A DNA stretch of 64,000 nucleotides from Beijerinckiaceae bacterium (lineage in GTDB: Bacteria; Pseudomonadota; Alphaproteobacteria; Rhizobiales; Beijerinckiaceae): contig JAUXWZ010000157.1 in the NCBI GenBank assembly GCA_030684835.1, forward strand, positions 124,001 through 188,000, written 5' to 3'. Below the pieces are notes generated by a model. It saw only the letters and a program-made list of their open reading frames with translations. It had not been told where the DNA came from and searched no databases. This document shows, piece after piece, positions 8,629 through 15,883 of this stretch. Made by a program: the position numbers and the translations under genes. Within the stretch, counting starts at the first letter, position 1. Each line of letters starts with the position of its first letter.

Positions 8629-9672
8629 TCAGACTTTTGCCTGCGCGCGCATGTCCGACAACATCTGCGCGACCTTGGCGCCCGCCACGCTCTCGATGTC
8701 GTCCTGATATTTGAGAAGTACGCCCAGCGTGTCGTTCACGAGCGCGGCGTCAAGCGCGACGGCGTTGAGCTCATGAAGCGCGCTCGCCCAGTCCAGCGTT
8801 TCCGCCACGCCCGGCTTCTTGAACAAGTCCTGCCGGCGCAAATCCTGCACGAACGCGACGATCTCGCTGGTCAGGCGCTCTGGCGCGTCGGGCGCCTTGA
8901 CGCGCACGATCTGCGTTTCGCGCTCGGAATTGGGATAGCCAACCCAATGATAAAGGCAGCGCCGCTTCAAGGCGTCGTGGATTTCGCGCGTGCGGTTGGA
9001 TGTTATGATGACAATGGGCGGCTGCGCGGCCTTGATGGCGCCCAGCTCCGGCACGGTGATCTGGAAGTCCGACAACGCCTCAAGTAGAAAAGCCTCGAAC
9101 GCTTCGTCCGTGCGGTCGAGTTCGTCGATCAACAGGACCGGCGGGCCGCCCGGCTGCGGCTCCATCGCCTGCAACAAGGGGCGGCGCACAAGGTAGCGCT
9201 CGGAGAAAATGTCCTGTTCGAGGCGCGCACGATCCGTCTCGCCAGCGGCTTCCGCCAGCCGGATGGCCATCATCTGCGCGGCGTAATTCCACTCGTAGAC
9301 AGCCGAGGAAACGTCGAGCCCTTCGTAGCATTGCAGGCGAATGAGTCTGCGCCCCAGCGCGGCGGCGAGCACCTTCGCGATCTCGGTCTTGCCGACGCCC
9401 GCCTCGCCTTCCAGAAACAGCGGTCGGCCCATGCGCAGAGCAAGAAACAAAACCGTCGCCAGCGAGCGGTCCGCGACATAGGACGCGCCTGAAAGCAGCG
9501 TCACGGTCTCATCGATGGAATCCGGTAGGGCATGCGCCACGGGGACTTGTTCCACGGGGACTTGTTCCACGGAGTCTTGTTCCACTGAGTCTTGTTCGAC
9601 TGAGTCTTGTTCGACTGAGTCTTGCGGCTGGTTTCGTGGAGACTTAGGCGGCACGCTAATCTTCCCCGTCAA
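8629..9672 (-). CDS. coxD: CoxD-type MoxR-family AAA+ ATPase
   Basis: 347 residues. After a low-complexity N-terminus comes a MoxR AAA+ domain with Walker A LFLEGEAGVGKTEIAKVL near residue 85, Walker B PVLLIDELDRTDEAFEAFL and sensor 1 VIITSNRTREIHDALKRRC. It is the partner of the CoxE VWA protein in post-translational assembly of the CODH active site. The first ~45 residues contain six VEQDS/VEQVP units encoded by a 15-bp tandem repeat, which is not part of the family. The gene starts only 41 bp from the left end of the integrated element, so its native upstream sequence has been displaced. Confidence 0.93.
   Translation of the reverse strand: MTGKISVPPKSPRNQPQDSVEQDSVEQDSVEQDSVEQVPVEQVPVAHALPDSIDETVTLLSGASYVADRSLATVLFLALRMGRPLFLEGEAGVGKTEIAKVLAAALGRRLIRLQCYEGLDVSSAVYEWNYAAQMMAIRLAEAAGETDRARLEQDIFSERYLVRRPLLQAMEPQPGGPPVLLIDELDRTDEAFEAFLLEALSDFQITVPELGAIKAAQPPIVIITSNRTREIHDALKRRCLYHWVGYPNSERETQIVRVKAPDAPERLTSEIVAFVQDLRRQDLFKKPGVAETLDWASALHELNAVALDAALVNDTLGVLLKYQDDIESVAGAKVAQMLSDMRAQAKV
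9539..9628. repeat. six 15-bp tandem repeats encoding (V-E-Q-D/V-S/P) units in CoxD
   Basis: On the + strand the units start at 9539, 9554, 9569, 9584, 9599 and 9614. Neighbouring units are identical or differ by one to three bases; the last is degenerate at its end. The unit length is a multiple of three, so copy-number change would keep the frame and lengthen or shorten the CoxD N-terminus. Confidence 0.9.
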
Positions 9673-9712
9673 GGCCGCTGCTTATAGCGCAGGCGCCAGG
9701 TAAAAACAAAAA

Positions 9713-9729
9713 TCCCTCCCCGATGGGGA
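9713..9729. other. attL core, left copy of 17-bp direct repeat
   Basis: TCCCTCCCCGATGGGGA, identical to 20403-20419. The identity ends abruptly on both sides (A versus T on the left, A versus G on the right). At the right end the same bases form the first part of a perfect CCCTCCCC-GAT-GGGGAGGG hairpin downstream of coxM, so the integration target was probably that hairpin between coxM and coxD. Confidence 0.7.
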
Positions 9730-9832
9730 ATGGTAAGTGTAACTCTATGCTAACGGACTGATAGCGTAAACGACTGTTTTGCAGGCGTTTTCCACAACCC
9801 CGTTAACTAACTGAAACGCGCGGCAAACGCCC

Positions 9833-9852
9833 ATCTTTGGTCGATCTTTGGT
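9833..9852 (+). other. integrase arm-type repeats, left pair
   Basis: Two direct copies of ATCTTTGGT at 9833-9841 and 9844-9852, 11 bp apart, about 100 bp inside the left core. The right end of the element has the same pair with the same 11-bp spacing and orientation. Spaced short direct repeats near the core are typical arm-binding sites of lambda-type integrases; binding is inferred. Confidence 0.65.
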
Positions 9853-9895
9853 TGCGTGTTCGGTATGATCGGCAACGAGCAAGGAGCAACACTCA

Positions 9896-11158
9896 ATGGC
9901 TGGGAGAGCACGAAACTGCAACATCGAAACCACATCGGCGCGCAAGAAATTGAAGCGCGGCAGACAACCACATTGGCAAACTCTGGAGCCGGGCAAGTCG
10001 CATCTTGGCTGGCAGCGCGATCCTGACGCGCCGGAAGGCCGGTGGCTGGCCCGACGCTTCGACGGCCGGAAGTACACCGTCAGGACCATCGGCGTCGCCG
10101 ACGACGCGCGGAAGGCCGATGGCGACGCGGTGCTCGACTACGCGATGGCGACGCGCGCCGCGCTCGCCGTAGTCGATGCGCCATCGGCGAAGAAACCGCC
10201 CGCAAGCTACCGCGTGCGCGACGCCATCGAAGATTATCTGATCTACAAGCGGAACCGGGGCCAGTCCGAAGCCGCGCAACGGGCGACGCTGCTGACGGCG
10301 CGGCGGCATATCCTACCATCGCTCGGTCACTTGATCGTGAACGACCTTCAGCCCGAAACCCTCGACGCATGGGCGGCGGCAATCGCCGCTCAGCCGCCGA
10401 TGGATCGCACCGGCAAGCCGCGTGAGAAGCGCGCGGCCCCGGAAGCGATCAAACGCGGCAAGGCGAGCGCCAATAGGATCGGCACGATCTTGAAGGCCGC
10501 TCTGCGCCTCGCCCTTCAGCATCGCAAGGTGACGAACTCGCAATGGCTGATCGGGGCGAAAAAATATCGCGATGTTGAAACGCCGCGCACCGATTACTGG
10601 ACCGTCGGGGAAGCGGCCCGACTGGTCGCCGCGTGTGATCCCGACTTCGCTCAGATTGTGCAAGCCGGTTTGCTGTGCGGCGCGCGTTGGGGCGAGTTGC
10701 GCCAACTGCGTGTTCAAGACTTCAAGCGCGATCACGGCGCGTTGTACGTTGCGGCAGGGACGAGCAAAACCGGCAAAGAACGCTTCATCACCCTGTCGCG
10801 GCAAGGGGAAGCGTTCTTTCAATCCGTGTGCGCCGGTCGCGGCAGGGACGAGCCGCTATTGAGAACCGCCAACGGCGCGGCGTGGAAGTTGGGACAACAG
10901 CGGCTCCGAATGCGAGCCGCGTGCAAGGCCGCAGCATTGCGCCCTATTGGATTTCATTGCACGCGTCACACTTGCGCAAGTTTGTCGTTGATGGGCGGCG
11001 TCGAACCGCATTTGCTCGCCGCCAATTTAGGTATGAGCCTCGCTATTTTGCTCTCGACCTACGGCCACATCAGCGACCGGCACCGCAAGGAACGCATCGA
11101 GGCTGGATCGCCGAAGTTCGATTTCCCCCTCGACCGGAAGGTTGTCGCTTTGCGTTAA
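9896..11158 (+). CDS. int: tyrosine recombinase/integrase
   Basis: 420 residues with a phage-integrase catalytic domain in the C-terminal half. Catalytic residues are visible: Arg in CGARWGELRQLRVQDF, Lys in SKTGKERFITL, HxxR in FHCTRHTCASLS and the nucleophile Tyr in LAILLSTYGHISDRHR. The N-terminal part contains a SAM-like core-binding region (VRDAIEDYLIYKRNRGQSE). The gene reads inward from the left end of the element and should drive its integration and, with an excisionase, its excision. Confidence 0.95.
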   Translation: MAGRARNCNIETTSARKKLKRGRQPHWQTLEPGKSHLGWQRDPDAPEGRWLARRFDGRKYTVRTIGVADDARKADGDAVLDYAMATRAALAVVDAPSAKKPPASYRVRDAIEDYLIYKRNRGQSEAAQRATLLTARRHILPSLGHLIVNDLQPETLDAWAAAIAAQPPMDRTGKPREKRAAPEAIKRGKASANRIGTILKAALRLALQHRKVTNSQWLIGAKKYRDVETPRTDYWTVGEAARLVAACDPDFAQIVQAGLLCGARWGELRQLRVQDFKRDHGALYVAAGTSKTGKERFITLSRQGEAFFQSVCAGRGRDEPLLRTANGAAWKLGQQRLRMRAACKAAALRPIGFHCTRHTCASLSLMGGVEPHLLAANLGMSLAILLSTYGHISDRHRKERIEAGSPKFDFPLDRKVVALR

Positions 11159-11463
11159 TATCAAATAACTATTTATCTTTAGCCAACAACGGCGCGTCTC
11201 GTAAGGGGCGCGCCGTTCCTTTTGGTTCAAGCGTGACTTTATTAAAAGCCCGAAAACATGCCCGACAAATCATTTCGGATGCGGAATTTTAACCAACTAA
11301 AAATCCTGGCATTTTGAACACTAATAGCGCGCGCGCGAGCCTTCCAAGTTCCCTCCAAACAGCGCGATATTTTTATGCTAAGTGCCGTTGACGCGCTGAA
11401 GGGTTTCGGTGTCCTTACCAGATAACGCTCATCAAACGGCGTTCGTTAGTAAGGAGACAAGCG
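11159..11463. other. intergenic region between integrase and AlpA-like gene
   Basis: AT-richer than the flanks. It begins with a terminator-like hairpin at 11188-11217 and contains no supported gene. The right part, just before the AlpA-like start, has AAGGAG as ribosome-binding site at ~11452; the promoter is presumably in 11290-11440, but I could not identify boxes with confidence. Confidence 0.5.
11188..11222 (+). terminator. rho-independent-like terminator after integrase
   Basis: Perfect 9-bp arms AACGGCGCG (11188-11196) and CGCGCCGTT (11209-11217), with a 12-base loop, followed by CCTTTT. It lies 30 bases after the integrase stop. Confidence 0.7.
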
Positions 11464-11889
11464 ATGGATGACGACGATTATCTGACGCGAACCCAGTTTT
11501 GCGCAGGCCTAAATTGGAGCAAGCCGACATTCTATCGACGGCGCGCGCGCGGCGACACGCCCGAAGAAATTTACATTCGCGGCCAACGCGAGCCAATCAT
11601 CACGCTGAAGGCGCGCGACGCATGGCTGGCACGGATGGAAGAACGGTCGCGCAGCGAAGACGAACAGGCGGCGCGGCAACGCCGCGCTGAGAATTGCCGC
11701 CGCGCAGCCTTGATCGGTTTGCAATCGCCACACCACCCCGCGAGCCGCCGGATCGCCGCAAGGAAAGCCCGCGAGGCGGCAGAGGCGACGAAGAAGAAAG
11801 CCCCAGCACCGAAACCAACGAAACAAGCGCCAGCAAAACCAACCAAGCAAGCGCCAGAAAAATCAAAACTCGCGCGCCAACGCGCGTGA
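11464..11889 (+). CDS. AlpA-like small DNA-binding protein with Lys/Ala/Pro-rich tail
   Basis: 141 residues. Residues ~6-50 (LTRTQFCAGLNWSKPTFYRR and then a strand-turn-strand segment) look like an AlpA/MerR-type winged helix-turn-helix, as in excisionase-like regulators of integrated elements. The second half is basic and ends in KPTKQAP repeats between residues ~115 and 135. The ribosome-binding site AAGGAG is well placed. Its position next to the integrase suggests an excisionase or regulator of the element. The family assignment rests on pattern only. Confidence 0.6.
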   Translation: MDDDDYLTRTQFCAGLNWSKPTFYRRRARGDTPEEIYIRGQREPIITLKARDAWLARMEERSRSEDEQAARQRRAENCRRAALIGLQSPHHPASRRIAARKAREAAEATKKKAPAPKPTKQAPAKPTKQAPEKSKLARQRA

Positions 11890-11959
11890 GCAGGCGCGCG
11901 CCGCCTCAATAACCAAGGAAGACCTCACATGACAAATCTAAATAGCAGAGCGACACATC

Positions 11960-12397
11960 ATGACACGCAAAACGAAAAACCCCGGCGCGAGAGACGCCGG
12001 GGCTCAAGTAGATCATGGGTATGAAAAAGTTGCTGAAGGCAACGAGCGACTGAAACACAAAACGCTCGCCGCTGCAAGCGCATTGTTGCCCGACGCCAGC
12101 CCCTATCAACTTCATGTGACGGATGACGGCACGGAAGTTTATCAAGCCAGTTGCGAGAACCACCACAAAGATTGGGTTCCGTCGCGCGGCGTTCCCTTTA
12201 TGAAAGTCAACGTTGTTGGCGTTGAAGACAACGGCGTTCGTGAAGTGACGAACACCTATTTTTACGCAAAGCCGCGCGGGCGTGGGTGGCTCATGGATTT
12301 AGCAGGAATTTATAATCCATATCAGCCATCTATTTGTTACTCCCGATGGACGCGCCTGCGCACATGGCCGCTTAAGTCAAATAAGGAGGGCGTGTGA
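11960..12397 (+). CDS. unknown element protein (145 aa)
   Basis: No family recognised. The ORF has good codon structure beyond residue ~20, with a Trp/Tyr-rich C-terminus (GRGWLMDLAGIYNPYQPSI). The proposed ATG at 11960 lacks a ribosome-binding site, and codons 7-15 coincide with a perfect hairpin. A different-frame ORF of 31 codons at 11930-12025 has a better Shine-Dalgarno sequence (AAGGAAG). The N-terminus is therefore uncertain. The stop overlaps the primase start in an ATGA. Confidence 0.5.
   Translation: MTRKTKNPGARDAGAQVDHGYEKVAEGNERLKHKTLAAASALLPDASPYQLHVTDDGTEVYQASCENHHKDWVPSRGVPFMKVNVVGVEDNGVREVTNTYFYAKPRGRGWLMDLAGIYNPYQPSICYSRWTRLRTWPLKSNKEGV
11980..12002 (-). terminator. perfect hairpin, terminator-like on the minus strand
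   Basis: Arms CCCCGGCG (11980-11987) and CGCCGGGG (11995-12002), loop of seven. On the minus strand the stem is followed by TTTTTCG, the layout of an intrinsic terminator. It lies within the proposed 5' codons of the 145-residue ORF. Confidence 0.6.
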
Positions 12398-13506
12398 TGA
12401 TCGTCAACGAAAACAAACTAAGCGACTTCACATGCGGCGTCTTCAAATACGCAACACCGGGCGCGTTCGTCTATGTCGCGATGCTTCCGCAAGGCGGCGA
12501 TCAAACGCCCGTGCAACGGTTTGTGCGCATCGAAACTGACCGCGCTCCACTGATCGCCGCTATCATCAACCTTGCGCAACGTGCGGCGGATACCAAAGCG
12601 CCAACCATGTTCGCCGGAGCCATCGCAAGTTTCACCAACGGCGACAATGCGGCGCTCAACGTGCGCGAAGCGTACACGATCAGCGTTGATTGCGATCAGG
12701 ACTGCGACAACAGCCGTGCGATGCTGGAAGCCGTACTAGGCAAGGCAACTTTTGTAATAGCTTCGGGCGGCCTCTGGCGTAATCCGAAAACAGGCAAAGA
12801 CGAAGAAAAGCTGCATCTTCATTGGCGTTTGATGCAAGCCGCTCGCGGCGATGATCTGGCGAAGGTGCAACAGGCGCGGCGCATGGCGGTCACACTTGTT
12901 GGCGGCGATCCATCGGGCATATCGCTGGCGCATTGTTTCCGCTATCCCGGCAGCATCCATCGCAAAGGTGAGCCGCGATACGCCGACATTATTGCAGAGA
13001 CAAATAACGAAATCGACCTAGACGACGCTATTGTTAAATTGGAACGCGTATTGAAAGACGGCGGCGTTGCGCTGCCCGCCGTTCGTTCACCGCCGCTATT
13101 GTCTATTGTTCCGACGCAGATCAATGATGCTGACGACGAAGCGATGCGTGGCTTGCCAACCGGCTTGGACAACATAACCGCCTTCGATATTGGACAATGG
13201 GCGCGGCCCCAAGATGTTGCGACGGTGCTATTCAATGACTGGAACGCTGATTTGTATCCTGATTGGACCCATGCGGCGCTCGCCTTGCACAGCGTTCCTT
13301 ATGGCAAACAGCTTTGGATGGAGTGGAGTGCAACTTCGCCGAAGTTTCGCCCCCTTCAAGCCGAACGCAAATGGCGACAAACCTATCCGCGAAACGCAAT
13401 AGGGATCGGCTCAATCTTGCATCGCGCATCCCTCGACGTACTGCGTCAAATGGCAGATGAAGCACGCGCCGAAATGCAACTAAAGGGGGCGACCGATGGA
13501 CGATAG
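12397..13506 (+). CDS. archaeo-eukaryotic-type primase (RepB-like / PriCT) of the element
   Basis: 369 residues. Pattern features of the AEP primase fold are present: ISVDCDQDCDN (acidic metal site), FVIASGG, KLHLHWRL (His pair) and HCFRYPGSIHRKGEP. The C-terminal ~100 residues (WNADLYPDWTHAALALHS) resemble a PriCT module. ATG at 12397 is chosen because AAGGAGGG lies 7 bases upstream; a GTG at 12394 is also in frame. The stop overlaps the helicase start. Primase next to a RepA-like ATPase is the replication module of many small integrated elements. Confidence 0.78.
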   Translation: MIVNENKLSDFTCGVFKYATPGAFVYVAMLPQGGDQTPVQRFVRIETDRAPLIAAIINLAQRAADTKAPTMFAGAIASFTNGDNAALNVREAYTISVDCDQDCDNSRAMLEAVLGKATFVIASGGLWRNPKTGKDEEKLHLHWRLMQAARGDDLAKVQQARRMAVTLVGGDPSGISLAHCFRYPGSIHRKGEPRYADIIAETNNEIDLDDAIVKLERVLKDGGVALPAVRSPPLLSIVPTQINDADDEAMRGLPTGLDNITAFDIGQWARPQDVATVLFNDWNADLYPDWTHAALALHSVPYGKQLWMEWSATSPKFRPLQAERKWRQTYPRNAIGIGSILHRASLDVLRQMADEARAEMQLKGATDGR

Positions 13507-14726
13507 TAACGAACCAAAATTTGTTACTTACGATCTTGCTGCGGCACAGAGGGAGAAACAAAAGCAGAAACGGAAACCCGTTGTTACCTCAGCTTTCAAA
13601 TGGAGTGAACCTATGGACATTCCGCATCGCGAGTTCCTTTATGACAAACACTACGTTCGCAAATACATTTCAACGACGCTCGCGCCCGGTGGTATTGGCA
13701 AAATCGTCGCTGATCATCGGCGAGGCGTTGGCGATGGTGTCGGGAAAACCTCTGCTCGGTTTGACGCCACATGAACGATTGAGGGTTTGGCTCTGGAACG
13801 GAGAAGACCCGATGGATGAATTGCAGCGACGTATCATGGCGGCAGTTAAATACCACAATCTGCAACGTGAAGACATTGAAGGTTACTTATTTGTCAATAG
13901 CGGTCGCTCGTCCCCAATTACACTAGCCGCTATGGATGGGCGCGCTGCGAAGGTTGATGTTCAATCGAAAAACGAAATTATTGCAAATATCCTCGATAAC
14001 CGTATCGACCTCGTTGTGATTGATCCGCTTATCGCAAGTCATATGGTGAACGAGAATGAGAATGGCCCCATTGCTTTGGTCGCGGAGACATGGGCCGACA
14101 TTGCGGAGCAAACTAACTGCGCTATCGAACTCGTACATCACACGCGTAAGATGATCGGTGAGGCTACACATGATGACGCTCGCGGCGCATCGGCGCTGGT
14201 CAATGCTTCACGATCAGCGCGCGTGCTTAATCGAATGACCGAACATGAGGCGACGAGTTTCAAAGTCGAAAACCGCCGATTGTACTTTCGTGTCGATAAT
14301 GGCAAATCCAACATGGCGAAACCTGCGGACGCGGCTAATTGGTTTCGCATGGCGAGTATTGATCTTTGTAACGGCGAGAAAGGGTTGAGCGACAATGTTG
14401 GCGTTGTGACGAATTGGAAGCCGCCCGCCGTTGACGCCGATGTTGACTTCACCGCCCTTCGCCGCGTGCAAGAAGCCGTCGATAATGATGGCCCTTGGCG
14501 CGCTGATATACGCGTGAAAGACAAATGGGTTGGCGTCGCCGTCGCCAGCGCGTTGGGCCTCGACCTAACCAACACGCAGCACAAAAAGAAAATCAGGGAA
14601 CTCGTCAAAAAATGGATCGAGGATGGTCGCCTGCGCAATTATGAGGACACTGACGAGCATCGCGAGACAAAGACGTTCGTCAAGGTTGGGAAGTGGATTG
14701 AAAAGGGCGAACAAGAACCGTTCTGA
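13496..14726 (+). pseudogene. RepA-like AAA (AAA_25) replicative ATPase, frameshifted in Walker A
   Basis: The first 69 codons (from MDDSNEPK to APGGIGK) run in one frame, and the remainder, starting SSLIIGEALAMVSGKPLLG, continues one base later to 14726. Removing one A from the AAAA run at 13700-13703 restores GGIGKSSL, the expected Walker A, and gives a 409-residue protein. Downstream features fit RepA/AAA_25 helicases: RVWLWNGEDPMDELQRRI, DLVVIDPLIASH (Walker B) and ELVHHTRKM. The C-terminal ~80 residues look like a winged-helix region. Either a real mutation, a sequencing indel or a +1 slip could explain it. The start overlaps the primase stop. Confidence 0.82.
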
Positions 14727-14733
14727 GACCACT

Positions 14734-14899
14734 TTGCCGTAGTTGCATTAACTCCGGCAATTAACTCCGGCACTCCGGCACTTTGCACCCTCTTGCCGTA
14801 CTGCCGTACTCCACCCCCCTTCAGGGGGGGGAGTTATCAGCGGAGTGCGGCGGTGCAATTGAAGGACTACGGGACTACGGCAATAAGTGGACTACGGCA
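14734..14899. repeat. iteron-like 9-bp repeats, candidate origin of replication
   Basis: ACT(C/A)CGGCA occurs directly at 14751, 14764, 14772, 14874 and 14891, with a variant (ACTACGGGA) at 14866. The inverse or near-inverse form TGCCGTA(G/C)T occurs at 14735, 14794 and 14802. TTGCCGTAGTT and AACTCCGGCAA (14734-14760) form 11-bp inverted arms with one mismatch. A C-tract/G-tract dyad lies at 14813-14830. The block follows the primase-helicase genes directly, as in P4-type or iteron origins; function is inferred. Confidence 0.6.
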
Positions 14900-15081
14900 G
14901 AACCAACAGACCCAATGCAACTCAAAGTATTGATCAGCAGCAAAAGACAGGGGTATCCTTCAAACCGTCACGTTTCACGATCCCCAAATTTCAGGCGCTA
15001 CAGGCCGCGCGCCGCTCGCCCCTCATAGAGATAGCCCTCGACCCCCTCACGCCCGTGTAGCGCCAACGTCGCCCCGGCAAT

Positions 15082-15120
15082 CGGCATTGCAGGCGGATAC
15101 CAAACCCGGCATTGCAGGCG
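15082..15120 (+). repeat. 14-bp direct repeat
   Basis: CGGCATTGCAGGCG at 15082-15095 and again at 15107-15120, start-to-start distance 25 bp. Meaning unknown; it could belong to the origin or packaging region of the element. Confidence 0.7.
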
Positions 15121-15396
15121 TTCGGCTCTTCAATTCTCAGGCTTAAGCTGGGTTAATCCGTGTCCTGCGGTTCGCGACCGTCTCAGCATCCCAACAAAAC
15201 CCCCTGTTTCGAGCGATCACGCCTCTCGGGGGAAGAAATATAACGGATTGAAACGGCTCGAAAACGACTGTGGCAGTGGAGGATTTGAACGTTCGTGGTA
15301 TCCTGCGCGCCAGCGAAAACCAGAGATGCAACCAAACTACCGACGGAATAAGCGCGCGATTAGCCCTTGAAAGAACCGCGAAAGATCGGCCAACAC

Positions 15397-15866
15397 ATGC
15401 CCCGACCTAACCGTTCCACGACACGCGCGGGCCGCGTCCATCAAAAAGCCGCCAGCAAGATGACGAACGACGCTTCGTTGCTGCTGAACATTGATGGCCG
15501 CACGCAACTTGCCAGACGACACCGCGACGTGACCTCGCAACTGATCGATGATCAAGGCGGCATTTCTTAACTGTCCGAAGTCCGATTGCAATTGGTCAGA
15601 CGCTTCAGCGCCGCCGCGTGCATAGCCGAAATGATGAAGCCGAACTCATATCGGGCAAGTCTATTTCGATTAGCGATCACGCGGTTTTAACAAGCAGCTT
15701 GGTTCGCTTGTCAGCACGTTTAGGATTAGATCGGCGCATGAAGAACCTCACGCCTATCCTGCAAGACTATTTACATTCGCAACCAACACGCGAACAGCAA
15801 GACGCGCAACGCGCCGCCGCACGCGTCGATGGGCTTGATGAAGACGACGATCTTATTGAACAATAG
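15397..15866 (+). pseudogene. decayed small phage-type gene upstream of terminase
   Basis: Frame 1 reads MPRPNRSTTRAGR to IDGRTQLARRHRDVTSQLI up to an in-frame TAA at 15568-15570, and then continues sensibly in the same frame as LSEVRLQLVRRFSAAACIAEMM. At about 15636 one base is missing, and the protein continues in another frame as EAELISGKSISISDHAVL and LVRLSARLGLDRRMKN to the stop at 15866. With the base restored, the whole is 157 codons with one internal stop. Composition and position before TerL suggest a small-terminase or similar packaging-linked gene; that assignment is weak. Confidence 0.6.
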
Positions 15867-15883
15867 CTATTGAGCATAAGTTA

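Larger units (their letters stand above)
14727..15396. other. 670-bp non-coding segment of the element (candidate replication origin at left)
   Basis: No ORF here looks coding; the 81-codon ORF at 14783-15028 is made of repeat sequence. The left 170 bp is packed with 9-bp repeats (see 14734-14899). Further right are a 14-bp direct repeat (15082-15095, 15107-15120) and nothing else I can support before the decayed gene at 15397. Confidence 0.6.

Noticed and set aside
13700-13703. Programmed +1 frameshift as the default explanation for the helicase break
   Set aside because: No stop codon or known stimulator at the shift site; a simple one-base indel in a homopolymer is the more economical reading.
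14783-15028. 81-codon ORF after the helicase
   Set aside because: Made of the iteron repeats and a C/G tract; no coding signature or ribosome-binding site.
15271-15291. tRNA-like 3' end on the minus strand (TTCAAATCC T-loop pattern)
   Set aside because: No pairing T-stem on the 5' side and no tRNA body, so at most a remnant attachment fragment; not supportable.
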